Of a stretch of DNA of 64,000 nucleotides, positions 10,367-25,400 are shown in pieces (the stretch's first letter is position 1; every line of letters begins with the position of its first letter). Made by a program: the position numbers and the translations under genes. Source of the stretch: Dendrobium chrysotoxum (lineage: Eukaryota > Streptophyta > Magnoliopsida > Asparagales > Orchidaceae); the NCBI GenBank assembly GCA_019925795.1, contig CM034303.1:2852001-2916000 (forward strand). The letters are read 5' to 3'. Below the pieces are notes generated by a model. It made no database searches, was not told the DNA's origin, and was given only the letters and a program-made list of their open reading frames with translations.

Positions 10367-13300
10367 ATGGCCTACATTCCTCCTCACAAGCGGCATCACT
10401 CGAAAGATGCCGATCAATCAACTCCTACGCCTTCACCAATTCCCGCCTCTCTCAGCCCCCGCTTCAAAAAAGCCCTAAACTTAGGCCCTAGCCGCCACCG
10501 GAAGGACCGCCATGGTGCCGGCAAGATCGTTTACGCCGCAGATTCCATCTTCCGATGGTGGCCCGTCGGCGCCGCCACCGACGGTGATCCTATTCCTGCC
10601 TCGTTCCGCCTGGAGCCTTTTGATTGCGAGATCGTAGAGCGGAGGAATGGCGAAAAGCCGTTGGTTCTCGTGGGCGGCGGGGACTTGGAGGAGAGTGCTG
10701 CTGAAGGGCATGATATACCGCCTTGGGTGTCCATAGCAGAGAGGATAGTGCCTGACTTGATCACTACGGCGCTAGGCGCGAGAAACGAGTTGAAACGTGA
10801 TGGGGATGAGGTGGTGAAGCTCAATTTTATTGCTCGACCTGGAAAGAACTTTTTCCTTGGGTAAGAAAAGATTATTGCTTTAGTACAAACCAAGAAAAGA
10901 TATAGCATATCTTGCACTCTGGTGGGGATCGTAACCCCTTTATAGTTCTAGTGTTACCAATAGATGTTAATCCAGATTTGTGCAGTCTTATCTCATCTGA
11001 GGACTGGTGTAGGCTTAAAACATGATTAGGAAGAGACCTTGTATTGGTTAATTGATCATTAACCTAATAGGAAGTGCTTGCAGAAATTTAGGAAAAGCCT
11101 TGGCATTTCAGCAGTGTCAGAAAACCAACGACAAGAAAATTAGAAATAGAACACACAAGAACACTTTTTATTGAAAATTTTATTAAAGAAAAGATGAGAT
11201 ACAAGTGGATCTTCAATTGGAGAGGAAGATCTAGCTCTCCCAAATCTCTAGCCACCGGCTAGAGCCCCAACACCCTAAGAACAATCTAAATTCCGCAAAC
11301 GACATATATCCATATCCCTAGAAAAATCACTACTTAAAGCAAATAATAAACAACAAATACCCAAACAGCCCTCCTCCAATTCCCTTCTATTTTTTTAATT
11401 ATTTCCTTGCCAAATCAGCCCTCAAATACGCTCTCTTAAATTAGAAAATATTTCATAATTAATCCCTTCCAAATCATCCCCTAATATGCTCTCTTCAATT
11501 AGGAAACATCTCTTAATTAATCCCCTTGATTAAAACTTTCCTAAACAACTTTCTCTTGATTAGGAAACTTCTTAATTCCCTCCCAATCAAATCGGTTGGT
11601 CCATCAATACTCGCCTCCCAAAGTGCCACCTTGTCCTCAAGGTGGAATGAAGGAAATTGCTGCTGAAGACTTGACTAATAGCATTAGACTGCAAAATGGA
11701 CTGATACTGGGTCGAATGATACCTACCTCCAACATCTCCCTGTCGATCTCATCCTTCAGGATTTGGGGATAATAGTATGGACGAACACTAATAGGTAAGG
11801 CTACTTCCTTCAAGATGATAGCTTGCTCGTGTTCCCACAGAGGAGGCAACCCCTGAACTGGCTGGAACACCTCTCGATACTGCTATAGGAGTGGCTAAAT
11901 CATATCTGGTGCTTATATCTTCTCCCCATCTTCCTCGCCTTCCAAACTCTGTAGCTCCACCAAAAATTCATTCATTCATCCTTTCCCCTCTTTGGAAGTG
12001 GCTCCAAAATGTCATCTATCAATATAACCAGTAATGTTGAGCTGAAAGGAATCAGATTCTCCATAGGTGAGGTCATTGAATTCTTGTTCACTTGAGATTG
12101 AGAAGCTACAGAGACTTTGGAATCTTGCTCGGTATAAGCAGGATTTATTAAACAAAATTTTGCATTATATTCAGCTACTCTAGAAAATTTGTTCATGCTG
12201 TGTTGACAGTTCTGCTTGAAATGAATTGAATGTCGTATATGCTGATAATGTCCTTTGACGTGAAGATCCAACACCTTCTTTATCATTCCTTCTAGGTTGG
12301 AAAACTTTTCCTCCATTGATGACATTTTGTCCTCAAACGCCGATTTAAGTTGCCTAACTTTTCCTTTAGGACGCTCTTCTAAGGCATCAACTTTTTTTGC
12401 AGCCATAAGTCCCAAAAAAGTGCTTTGATACCAATTTGACAGGAAGTGCTTGCAGAAATTTAGGAAAAGCCTTGGATGAAATCTAATTTCAGCAATGTTA
12501 GAAAACCAACGATAAGAAAATAAGGAATAGAACACACAAGAATACTTTTTATTGAATTTTTTATGAAAGAATAGACAAGATATAAGTGGATCTTCAATTG
12601 GAGAGGAAGATCTGGCTCTCCCAAATCTCTAATCGTCGGCTAGAGCCCAAACTTCTTAAGAAAAATCTAAATTCAACAAACAACATATATCCCTAACCTC
12701 AGGAAAATCACCTACTTAAAGCAAATAGTAAACAACAAATACCCAAACAGCCCTTGCTCAATTCCCTCCTTTTTTCTTAATTGTTTCCCTGCCAAATCAG
12801 CCCTCAAATCAGCTCTCTTAAATTAGGAAACATTTCCAAATTAATCACGTCCAAACCAGCCCCCAAATATACTCTCTTCAATTAGGAAACATCTCCTAAT
12901 TAATTCGCTTTTATTAAGAACATTCCTAAACAACTCCCTCTTGATTAAGAAACTTCCTAATTCTCTCTCAATCAAATCGGCCGGTCCATCTTAACCTTAC
13001 TCCAACTATTTGTGGTTGGCTTTATAGCCCCCTCCATTTTTTCCTTGCCTTAATGGTTTTTTTTGCTCTCTATTTTATATGACCTATCATCTTTTTAAAA
13101 ACGTTTGAGGCGGATGCCTTGAATCGAGGCGTAGTGTGGGCGAACTGAGGCTTAAGCCTCGACTGCTCGGAAGAAACTTATGCCTTTTTCATTGAGGCGT
13201 ATGCCTCAAGGCCTGAGGCGCCGAGTTGGTTCGAGGCGCTGCCTCAATTCATTTATATATTATATATATATTTATATATTCCGACAGAGCCGTGCGTGTG

Positions 13301-16300
13301 CGTGAGTCGAGCACGCTTATTAGACTTAGGGCTTCTTCTTTTTGAAGCACTTCTGCCGCTATATCTCTCTCTTTCTCTCTCGTTCCCATTCTCTCTCGTT
13401 CCTTCATTTACACTGCTTCGGCCTTGTCTGCCTCGGCTGCTTCGGCCTCGCTTGCCTTGCCTCGCCTACTTCGTGTCAGGAGTTCTTCTGAGCGAGTGAC
13501 CTTGCCCGCTTCGTGTCAGGATGAGTTCTTCCGAGCGAGAGATAACGATCAATCTTTCCTTTCAAGCACGTGTAGAGTTCGACTGTTTCATGAGAAGTAG
13601 AATTCGATAGTTTCGTAACTTTCGGCCTCGCCTGCTTCTTGTAGGGTTCGACTGCCCAACAGGAGCTCGCAGCGTCGTTTTTAGTTTGATCCAACAGGAG
13701 CTCGCAGCGAAGGTAAGGCGCTTTCCTCACATTCGACCTATTTCGCCTGCTCATTTTTTTTGCCATTTCTTCTATTATGCATGATTTGTGGCAAAATTTA
13801 TTACATATATATATTATAAAATATTGAGAGAAAGTGGGAGGGAGAGAGAGAACCAAAATGATTGGAAGGTGCTTGAACAAGGATCTATTTTTTCAGTCCC
13901 ATTTAAATATCATGCTCAAAATATTTGTTCATTATTGTCAATTCATATGCTAAATTTTGACAATATTTAATTCATAATAAAACAAAATTAAAAGTTTAAA
14001 ACAATATGAATGCTTCTGAGTTCTGATTTTAAGTTTTTATATTATTTATATTATTGTATTGCTTTTAGTTTATATAGTTTCATTATTTATATATTATTTT
14101 TTAATTTACATTATGTATATATTATCTAAATATTGTTTATGTATTTAATTCCTTTGTCTAATTATGTTACCCAATTAATTGGAAGCAATCATGCAACAAG
14201 CAAACCAAGAAAAACTTGTCTTGGTTTCCCTGCCTATGTTTACTCTCACATCAGTTGAGCATGTAAAGTAAATAGTCTTTATATAGTTTGATATTTATGT
14301 GATTTGGCATAACAAATGTATGTGCTTAGGTGCACACTATTAATTGAACATGCTATTGACCCAAAAAAATTTCTCATGCTATTGTTTAGCAAACAAAAAA
14401 GCCTTCATTTAAAGAAAGCAATTTAGATCTCTTAATATTTTGCAGAAATCTAAAAGCTTTTGTAATGAGAAAAAATGTTAGCTGTTATCTTCTTAAGTGA
14501 AAGCTTTAGGGTTTCATATTAACATTTTTCATTGCACAAATGTTTATATTTAGTTCAACATTTAATTTTGAGCTTTCATTTGGTGAAATCTTCTTATGGA
14601 AATTAAATGCAACAAAATATTAAGAAAATATAAACTTTTAAACTTTTTAAACAGGTCTTCAAATCATTTTAGAGCTATACTTTTTTTCTTTGTATTACTT
14701 TCTTTATATTACTTTTTTCTTAAAAATAAATATAATTTCCATCATTTCCATAAAAAAATAAATAATACTTACATCATTTCGTAGAATTTAAATATTTTTA
14801 TCATTTTCTTATTATAATTTTACAATTACATGGTACTTCACATATTACAAATTATCATTGTACACAATGAAATGGAAACCAAACATAGACCTCGTTAGCC
14901 TTCATCGAGCTTCTGTTAACTCTGAAAGAAAAAGAGGACAAATAGTAAGTTTTGATGCCATTAATACAATAGAGGAGTACTTTATGTCTTTCTAATTTAA
15001 AGAATTCTATGATGTGGCTGTTGGTGTTGCCATTTATATACATTGATGTTGCTTTTTTAGTTATTAATTGTTTATGTCCTTGAATTATTAGAATTATTGG
15101 TGGGACAAGAAGGAAAGATCCTGCATGGAAATATGACGCTCAAGTTGAAGTACTAGGTGAAGGTACAAAGAAGGGATATGTGTATATAAAATATAATTTT
15201 TGTGAGAAGCGTATCACTAGAGGTGTTAAGAGGCTTAAGGACCACCTGGAAGACACGCATGCAAATGTTTGAGCATGTGTAAAAGTTCCTGTTGAAGTTA
15301 AAAAAGAATGTATAGACTATTTAAACAAGATTGCCACCGCCAAAGAAGTAACAAAAAGAAACATGGAGGAGATGATTGAAAACAATTCTTACTATGGTTC
15401 TCAACATGAAGGATCCAATAGCGGAAGTTATTTAATATCTTTTAATAGAGGAACTCGGGGTCCAATAGATAGGTATATGGTGAATGTTGATGAAGATGAG
15501 AATGTGAACACCCAAAGTGTTCCTCCTATTGCTATAAAGGAACTCAGAAACAAAGTTTGTTTAGATATTGTCAGATGCTTTTATGAAAATGACATCCCAT
15601 TCAATGTTGCTAGGAGTCCGTCATGGATCAACATGCTTCGATCTGTTGGGAGCTATGGTCGATGACTAGAGCTTCCAAGCATGTATGAGTTGCGGACATG
15701 GATGCTAGATGAGGAGGTCAGGACGACATCGAAGATGGTGGATGAAGTAAAGAAGACTTGGACTGAGACAGGAGTAACCATAATGTCGGATGATTGGTCA
15801 GATATTCGACAGAGGAGTATAATTAACTTCTTGGTTAACAATCCATATGAAACAGTTTTTCTAAAATCAGTTGATGCTTCCAATTTTGTAAAAGATGCAA
15901 AATTATTATCGGAAATATTGGATGATGTTGTGGAATAAGTAGGAGAGGACTTAGTTATTAAGTTATAGATAATGCAAGTGCATACAAAGCCGTACGGAGA
16001 TTGTTGATGAAGAAGAGGAAACATCTTTAGTTGACTCTATGTGCTGCGCACTGCTTTGATTTAATGCTTGAGAGGTTGGGACAGTTGCCTTAGCATAAAT
16101 CAGCTCTACTGAAGGCCAAATTTGTTAGTAAGTTCATTTACAATCACTCTTGGGTATTCAGTTTAATAAGAAAATTCACTGAAAAAGAAATTATTCGACC
16201 TGCTATCACTAGATTTGCAACTACATATTTAACATTATAAAGATTTAAGGAGTTAAGGCATAGCCCTTAGAAGCTATGTTTGTTTCTGAAGAATGGGATA

Positions 16301-18373
16301 GAAATTCATGAGCCAAAAAGCAAGAAGAAAAATAAGCTAAAAGAATTGTAATAAAAGATGATTCATTCTGGCATAGTGTATGCTATGCTTTGAAGACAAC
16401 AGCACCTTTAGTTAAGATGTTCAGAATGGTTGATGGTAAGAAGGCCCCAGCTATAAGATTTATTTATGAAGCAATGAATAAAGCTAAAGAAGACATAGCA
16501 AGAGAGTTGGGCGGTCAAGAAGGAGCCTACAAAGAAATATAAGAAATCATAGATGAAAATTGGGATCTCCAGTTGCACCAATACTTACATGTTACTCCAT
16601 ACTATTTAAACCCTCAATTTCATTATAATAAGGAGTTTCATATTGATAAAGAGATAAAAACTAATTTATATGCATGCAGGGATAGGATTGTTTCTGAAGC
16701 TGACTACCTCAAAATAAATAATCAACTTGAGGATTTTTATTTGAAGAAGGGAATGTTTGGATTTAGAGCAACGTAAGTATATTACAAAACATGATCTCCT
16801 GGTATGTTTGTTCATTTATAAATTTAAATTTTAATGTTCATGTTCAAGCTTTCTACTTGAATATATATTTATAATATAATTTTCATTTTAATGTGGAACG
16901 TTGGTGGGCTCAATTTAGAGATGATGTACCTGAATTAAAAGCATTTGCAGTTAAAATTCTTAGTCTAACATGTTCGGCTTCTGCATGTGAGCGCAATTAG
17001 AGCACCTTCAATTAAATTCATACAAAGAGAAGGAATCGATTAGCTTAAGGACGAATGAACAAACTTGTATATATCATGTTTAATAAAAAGCTGAATGATA
17101 GACATATCAAATTACAACATCAAAGAAATGATGACAATGAATTATATCATTTACTTGATGATTTACAATCTGATGATGAATGTGTTACTCCAAAGGGTGC
17201 TAATGTTCTTGAATATGAAGTTGAAGGAGAAACTCGTGTCAATGAGGACAATGAAACAGTTACTGTGGGTATTGAAAGATCTATTGAATTGGGGCCATCT
17301 TCTACTCCCTAAATATATAAAAGAAGGAAACAAAATGGGATTGGAGCTTCAAAGATAATCTTAAATATAATGAATTAATTTTTATATTATTAATTTATTG
17401 TTTCATTTTAGAATACAACTAATGAAATGTTAAATGATTTGGGGGATAAGAAAAAAATATCATAAATGAAGAAGATTTTGAAGATGACCTTGACATAAAT
17501 TATAAGGATTTTTCTGAAGACAGTCAAAGTGATAATGAGATTGCCTTGGGTCTTGATACTAAGGGTGTGTTTTAGTTTTGAGTGAGTATTTATTTTGAAT
17601 TTTGTATTCCAATAATATTTATCTTCTAACAAATAATTATATTCATAATTTACTTATTATTTTATCATTTTTTGAATTATTTATATTTTTTTACTAATTT
17701 TTTTTATTTTGAGGCTTACGCTTTGTCTCACTCGGACAAAACGCTTCGATTCCTGATTCCGCCTTTTAAAACATTGTGACCTATTCACCTAAATCTATTT
17801 TTCCGTTCTTATCTTCTCAGTAAGTGTTTTTCCCATTTCTCCTCTATTATAATCACTTCTTGCTCAATCTTCCTAGTATCACATCTTAGCATGTGTTAAA
17901 ATAATCTATAATTAGTTTGTTGATTTGTGTCATTAATAATTGCTTCATAATTAAGGCTTTGTTTAGATTGAATGAAAGTGGGGAGAATGAAATAAAACCC
18001 ATTACTTTATTTCTTTCATTTCCTTCCAATCAAATTCCTAGCATCCAATCACAACCTTAGAATTGACATTATACGTATTTCGTGAATAACAAATGATCCA
18101 CAGCTTGTTAGGGTTTGTGCTTCATTTTTAATGTATACTTGTGAGAAAGCATGGGTGTTTCATGAATAAATTGATCCATTAGTAGCAAGGGGATTACTGA
18201 CTAATTAGACATTTAATTCATTTTCATAATAGTAAGTAATAGGATTAAGTCTTATTAAGTAATCTTGCCATCTAGATCTCATTTTGGTGAATACAATTTA
18301 ATCAAGTTGGTAAAATATTTATGAAAATTACCTTAGACCTATTTGAATTAATCTAAACCCTAAGTACGAGAAC

Positions 18374-18423
<50 letters not shown>

Positions 18424-19445
18424 TTGTTCTCTTTATTTACTTATGATTGTGGGATACCTTTACAAGTGAGGATTTGTTAGCGCGTTGACCTCCACTTAGA
18501 AAAAAAAAAGCAAAGCCTGCTGAAATCTCTGTTCAAATCCCTGTACAATCAGCTGCCCATCCTCTGCGATTTGGCGTAGTTTCGAACAGGCCACGCTCAA
18601 GTCCCGTCTCCCCCGATCTCTACTCAGATCTCGCTCCAACTCTCGTTGATAAGACGAAGATGGAATAGAGCCTTCAACGACTCCAACTCGCATATCCCCT
18701 ATGTTCTTTTGATCCCGTCTCTAGCACCAAACTTCCAATCCTACTCCTATTCAAAGCCTTTCATCCAATCCTTCTTCCCGCAGTTTCTACCCAATTCCTC
18801 AAACCGCAGACACCCAACTCCCTCGACCTCATCCAGTTGTTCGACTCCTCTAGCCGCAAGCAGAGCCGATCCTGACGCTTTCAATCCAGATCCCGTCGTT
18901 CACACCCCGAACCGATAGCACCTAGTTGATCCCGATCGCGACCCCTTCGATCCCGATCTAGGCTCCCAACCTCTACTTTCTCACTACAGACCGTTGTAGC
19001 CCCACATCCGACCGATATGGCACCACCAGCTCTCACACGAATCTTCCCCATCTCTAGCCTCTTGTCTTCCACAAGCCACAAACCATAAAGCTCCCCAAGC
19101 TAAACCGTCGCACTCGACTCCACACCCATGACCCTTTTTGCTAAAGCCGAACCCCTCCAGTCAGTCGAAACCAGTCGAACTCCACCGTTCAACCCACATA
19201 AGCACCTTCCTCCCTCAGCTAAGCCCGCCAATCACACTACCCAGCCCGATCTTCCCTGTCATGCTTCACATTCGATTGGACTCCAGCTGATCTTCATAGC
19301 TCATAGCCAACCTGATCTCTCAACTGTCATGCCTAACCAGCCATTCGATCGACCCTCTATGCTGTAGTCCAACGACCAGTCGAAGTCGAGCCCTCCTATG
19401 CTCGAAGCCTGCAGCCTATCCACCTCCAGAGCCCTTTAATCTCCC

Positions 19446-19485
<40 letters not shown>

Positions 19486-22400
19486 TAGTAAAAAAAGAAA
19501 AGAGAAAAGAGAAAAAAAAGAAAAAAAGAGAAAAAAGGAGATTTTGTGCTTACTCGTCGTCCACGCCTCGACACCGTCGTCGTCCTCGTTCACGAAGGTA
19601 TAATGATCTCTCAAACTCAAAAAACTTCAAATCTCATTTTCGACGCTCGTGATGCACCGGAAAACCACCTATGCACGTTTTTCTTAGCGTAGTGGGAGGG
19701 AACTCAATGCGATGCTTGCATCGAGACGGGTAGGCCCTATACACGCTCGTGGCGGGGATAATCTTAAGTACCCATATACGTGCTTTAGTGCCTGCGGGGA
19801 AAAATTACGTATTTTCAAACATGTATCTCGAAGACCCATACACGCTCTTATAACGTGATGGGATTGAAAATCAAGGCCACGATATCGCCCGACACCTACC
19901 ATACACGCTCTTATAGCGTGGTGGGAACAGGGGAGACGTTGAGAGGCTGCCGAAATTTCCAGCAAATAGAGGACCTGATTAGAGTAAAAGCACAGAGGAC
20001 TTAAATGAACTACAGGAAATAGAACTTGAACGACTACAGGGAACTGAACATTAAATTAACGAATGCATAATCAAATTAAAAATACAAATGCAAAATAAAC
20101 AAATCCTGGTCATTCAAGTAAATATAAATGAAGAAGCAAGAGGGATTCGTAGTGGGCAAATTCCCAGGCAAATGTACAAGGTCCTTTAATAAATATTGCA
20201 AACCCTCTTATTAACAATTATAATTGATAAGTAACCCTCACACCTCTCCTGTTTATGGAAGGAGTGTGATAGTTGAAATAAACACATTGATATGCTTATG
20301 AGCAAAGTGTGGAGGATGTGTGACGAATGTAGTGGCATCCCTATAGTCGACGCTAAGCGACATGTAGGCAAACTCACCAGTTTCCCATGGATACTGGGAT
20401 TTAATGAACAATGAATGCGATGATTTTCCAACTAAGATGTGTTCGAAGAATTTGAAATAAATGCAGTTTACTCATAATCAATGTCATCTAACTGCAAACA
20501 AACATGTTAACCCGACTGCGAGCAATGACGAACGATATGCAAGGGATGCAACAGGTCTACAAGCAAAGCAAGAAAGTTGTAAAGGAGGTGGCCTCCTTGC
20601 TATCAATGTTGGTCAACTTGCAAATGAATGTATCAATCCACCTGTGAGCAGCAACAATGGATAGGTTCCAATATCAACTTGCAAACAAACATATCAATCA
20701 CTCGCAAGCAAAAGAGGTCAATGAGCAATGAACAAGATGGTTTGATGCATTATATGAAGTTCAAAATACACAAAGTTTGTGCACAGTCAATGCCATTCAA
20801 CTTTAAGCAAGCATGCTAACTTGCCCGCAAACCGTGGTAATGAAATCAAAATTGTGCAACATCCCTTCTATGGGTGATAATAAGTAGCATGCAACCAATG
20901 TAACGGCTCTCTTGCAAGCATGAATAGGAAGATTGCAATGAGTACGACATACTATCTACCATCGAAGGCAACTAAATGTGCTAAATACGAGCTCCTACGA
21001 GCCACAGTAGGAAGCTCGTCGTACACGAAGCAGCTTGCTTACAAGTAATAGTCGGGGATCTGAAATACATACTGTCTGCAGACAAAAGCAATGAGCCTGT
21101 GATAAATGCATGCATCTACAGGCCACTGTGGGAAATTTATCATGTATATAGCGGTCCGCATACGATGGCTAGTGACCTTTGGACATCCACTGATGACCTA
21201 CAAACATATTCAACAAAGCTTGTAGTGCACGACAACTTGCATGCAAGAAGCCACAAATGCTCTTAGGCCGTAGCGCAACACTATGACCCACCTACAAGCA
21301 ATGTTGGAAGATTCTTACTAAACACAGTTCGCCTACATGTAATAGTTAGTGGCTCATAAATGCCTAACATTGGACCACAAGCAGTGCCAACAAAGCCTAC
21401 ATTACGCGACAGTCTACCTACATAAAGTAGCAAATGACCCGTAGCGCAACGTTACGATTCACCTGTAAGCAGAAGCAGGGAATCAATAGTAAAAACTGCG
21501 GGCTACTGATGAATTGAGGCGACAAACTTGTGGAGCCAAGCTGTCACACCAAATGTCAGCTTGCTTGCAAGCGACAGGTAGGAGGCCCTTGACGCACTGC
21601 ACAATGTATCTGCCGGTAGAAATATACTCATGCAAGTTGAATATTGAAGAAAATAACAGCTTGTAGAAGATGATATAATCTAAACAACGTCACTGGATCT
21701 ACAACATTCATACAAGCGGATAGAAGACGTTTGCAGATTACATAATGAAACCTTGCATACTTGTCAGCAAGAGTCATTTGAACAGTTGGCTATATAACCG
21801 AATATTGCAAAAACATTCCCATGCATTAAAATGCACACTAACACATTCACATCAGTATATACACGTTGGGAAATACAAAATACATCATGCAAGCACATTA
21901 TCCAACGTGTAAAAATGTGTTGAGCAGCAGCAGCACATTACGCTAACATACAAATATATCATGCACCGCATGCAAGCACTGAATCATTATGCTAATGTGT
22001 TATACAAGCAAACATGCAATACATGTATACATCATACATGTATATCATGCAAATATACTATACGCTATGTTAGCACATTAAACCACCACACTGCATATCA
22101 ACACATCATGAAAGTATGATTAAGTAGTGCGCAAATGCCAATATACATGTATATCATGCAAATATACTATACACAATGTTAACGCATTAAACCACCACAT
22201 TGCATATCGACACATCGTGCAAGTATGATTAAGCAGTGCGTAAATGCTTATATACATGCATATCATGCAAATATACTATACGCTATGTTAACGCGTCAAA
22301 CCACTTGATGCAGGACTATATTGCTTTTAAATCAATGTGATAAGAATTTGCACGATTTTGAAAAGACAAGAATAATTAAGACTCTTAGCGATTTAAACGA

Positions 22401-25400
22401 AAAGAGAAAACGTAAGAGCGCCAAATTACATGATAAGCACTTGAATTATCAAAATAATATAGAATTACAACAACTTGCGGATGGAGTAGTTTTCAACAAA
22501 ATTCCTAATCTAACAATAAGATACTAACATAGAAAGCACACTCAATCCTACGTTTACTAAGCATCCCTACATTTACTAAGCGGTGACAGCAGGCAAAACA
22601 CAACTTGTGATTTGATCACCACCTACAAGATTAGTGAGATTTAGAAGATAAATAAAAAAAAGAGTGGAAGAAGTTTACCCTTGTTGAGAACCGGAGGCAA
22701 GGTGCCACTGAACGTGGCCAAGCTGTTCTTCAATGGCTTCGGCGAGAGTGTCTAAGATGCGCTCCACGTATCCCTCAACAGTATGATCAATCTCCGGATC
22801 AACGTCGAAGAAGGTGGAGTGGAGTATGTTGATGAAACCTTGCTCGTTGTAGGCAATGCCGAAATTAAGATCGGGATCGGCCATGCATTGATCTTGAAAG
22901 CTTGATGTATGGATGATGTTGGATGTTGCTTCCCTTGAAGACTCCTCTAAAGAGAAAGAGGTTTCTCTCAAACGTGAAGTGGAGAGGAGGGCAAGGGTGG
23001 TCGGCCAAAGGAAGAGGGTAGGGATTTAATTTGGTTTAGCTTTTGGAGAGCTAGGTTGGAGGGAAATTGAACTTTTGATTCCTCTAATTAATTCCTAACT
23101 TTGGAAATAATAAAAAAGGGAAAGGGGTGAGGGAGGGGGCGGGTAGGAGAGAGGGGATGGGCTATGATTTAATTCCAATGGGAGAGATTTTATTTTTGGA
23201 GAGGAATTAAATAGGTGGGGCATGGGGGGTTCGGCCAAGAGAGAGAGGGAGGGGAGCATGTGACTAGATTCAATGTATCTTGGATTTAAGGCAATAATTA
23301 TTCAATTAATTCAGATTTGAATCAATTGATTTAGTTAAAAGACCTTTCCAAAAATAGGATTAATGAAATAGGAAAGGTATTAATCAATTAATTCAGATTT
23401 GAAGTAATAGATTTAATTAAGGTCCTTTCCAAAAATAGAATTAAAGCTTTAGGAATTAAATTTGAATTATTTCAAATTCAAATTTCTTCCAAAGGTAGGT
23501 TGGGTTAAGTAAGGAAAGTGGAGCTTTAGGAAACAAATTTGAAAGGGAAGTAGGGGGGCCGGCGGCTTGGTGAGGGAAAGGGAGGGCCGGTGGGATGGGG
23601 TGGTGGTGGTGGTGGTGGGGCCGGCGGTGGGAGATTGAGAGGAGGGGACGGTGAAGTGGGGCGGCGGCTGGTGGAGCTTGGGTGGTAGGTTGGGCGGCTA
23701 TTTGTGGAGCTCGGGTGGGGGGTTTGAGCCGTGAGTGGGAGAAGGTGGGGGAGGGCCGGCGATGGTGAAGGGAGGAGGGGAAGAAGATAGAAGATTAAAG
23801 TCACGAACCCGACTCGTCAAGGTTGGTGGGTGATACACGAATCTCCCTCTCCTAGGGATCCTTCTCCTTAATCCTCAAAACTCTCACAAGAAAGTAACAT
23901 GCATAAATTTTTTTTGATAATCATTCATTAACCTTAAAGAGAAACATAAGGGCTATAAATAGCCTCGTACAAAAGGACTCAAAATAAAAAAGACGACAAC
24001 GCCCTTAGGGCTTACATATGACCTCCTTTAAGTAAGGAGTAAAAGCGGAAAACAAATACAATATAAATAATAAGAGACAAATAAAATACTAAAAAATAAA
24101 TACATGAAATGACTTAGAAATACAACGACTCGATCGTGGCCGTAGATCGACGGGCACGTCTCTGATAGACTTTCCACGTGATGATGTCCCCATCATTCTT
24201 CCAGGTTGGGAGTAAGCTTGACTCCGTCGAGTAAGTGTCCCGAGTGCTCTCATAGATCTCCAATGCGTCAGGGTCAATCTGCTGTAGCTCCTAACGATCC
24301 AACCACGTGTCCTCTGACTCAGGTTTGCCTCTCCACCTGATCAAGTACCTCCGTCATCCCCCATCTCCTGTGGAGATGATATCATCACTCAGAATTGTGT
24401 CCACCTTTTCTGCCATGGGTGATTTGGGGATATTTGGTTTTGGGTTCTCACACGGTGGGGTCAGACAAGGCTGCTGTATGAGTGGATTTGATGGGTTTAA
24501 ATCAGGACCTTCATATGCAACTAGATCTTCTATGTTAAAGGAGGGATTGATGTTGAATTCTGCAGGCAGATCTACTACATAAGCATTATCATTGATTTTC
24601 TTAATTATTTTGAATGGTCCAGCACTCTTAGATGCAACTTCTTAACTGTTCCCTACGGGAACCGTTCCGGACGAATCTGCACCATCACGGAGTCACCAAC
24701 TTCAAAAGTTTTTAATTTTCGTCTAAGATCAGCATACAGTTTATAATCATTATTGCTCTTTTCAATTTGTCGTGCAATCTATTTATGAAGTTCATGCATA
24801 TGTGATGCAAATGATGATGCAGACTTAGAAATCCTATACCTAGAACACATGGGAATGAGATCTAACGGATGTCTAGGTTTGAACCCATAAATAATTTTAG
24901 AAGGACTTAGGCCAGTGATTTGGTTCACAGAATTATTATAAGCAAACTCAGCTATGGGGAGTATGGAATCCCAATCCTTAATATGCTCGCCAACCAAGGA
25001 TCATAACAGATTGCCTAAACTCCTATTGACTACCTCGGTCTGACCATCAGTTTGGGGATGAAAGACTGTGGAAAATTACAGTTTAGTGCTCATTTTAATC
25101 CAAAGGGTCTTCCAAAAATAACTGGTGAATTTGATATCCCTGTCTGATATAATGGTTTTGAGTAAACCATGTAAACGAACGACCTCATTGAAATAAAGTT
25201 TGGCAATGTAAGAGGCGTCGAATGTTTTGGAGCAAAGTACAAAATGGGTCATTTTGAAAAATTTATCGACTACGACACAGATGGCATCATTCATATGGAT
25301 AGTCTTGGGCAGCCCTAAGATAAAATCCATGCTAACGTCCTGCCAAGGACAACTGGGGACAGGCAGAGGGGTGTACAACCCAGTGTTTTGCTTCTATTGC

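Larger units (their letters stand above)
11065..12991 (-). mobile_element. Deleted Ty3/gypsy LTR retrotransposon
   Basis: Two LTRs (11065-11606 and 12437-12991) flank an 830-bp interior. The element is flanked by a 5-bp duplication, TAACC, at 11060-11064 and 12992-12996. The interior, read on the minus strand, holds a gag start (MAAKKVDALEERPKG from 12406), the protease-RT linker and RT N-terminus (QGLPPLWEHEQAIILKE, SVRPYYYPQ; 11637-11870), and the polyprotein C-terminus (FPSFHLEDKVALWEASID). Most of gag, protease, RT, RNase H and integrase is missing. It is a non-autonomous internal-deletion derivative. Confidence 0.92.

Noticed and set aside
13296..13880. Leader-region frames of the hAT element as a separate gene
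   Set aside because: Low-complexity Leu/Pro-rich or basic peptides in a GC-rich leader with short duplications; no domain.
23526..23804. Pro-rich 92-codon minus-strand frame
   Set aside because: Low-complexity product of the G-rich part of the chromovirus LTR, with no domain.
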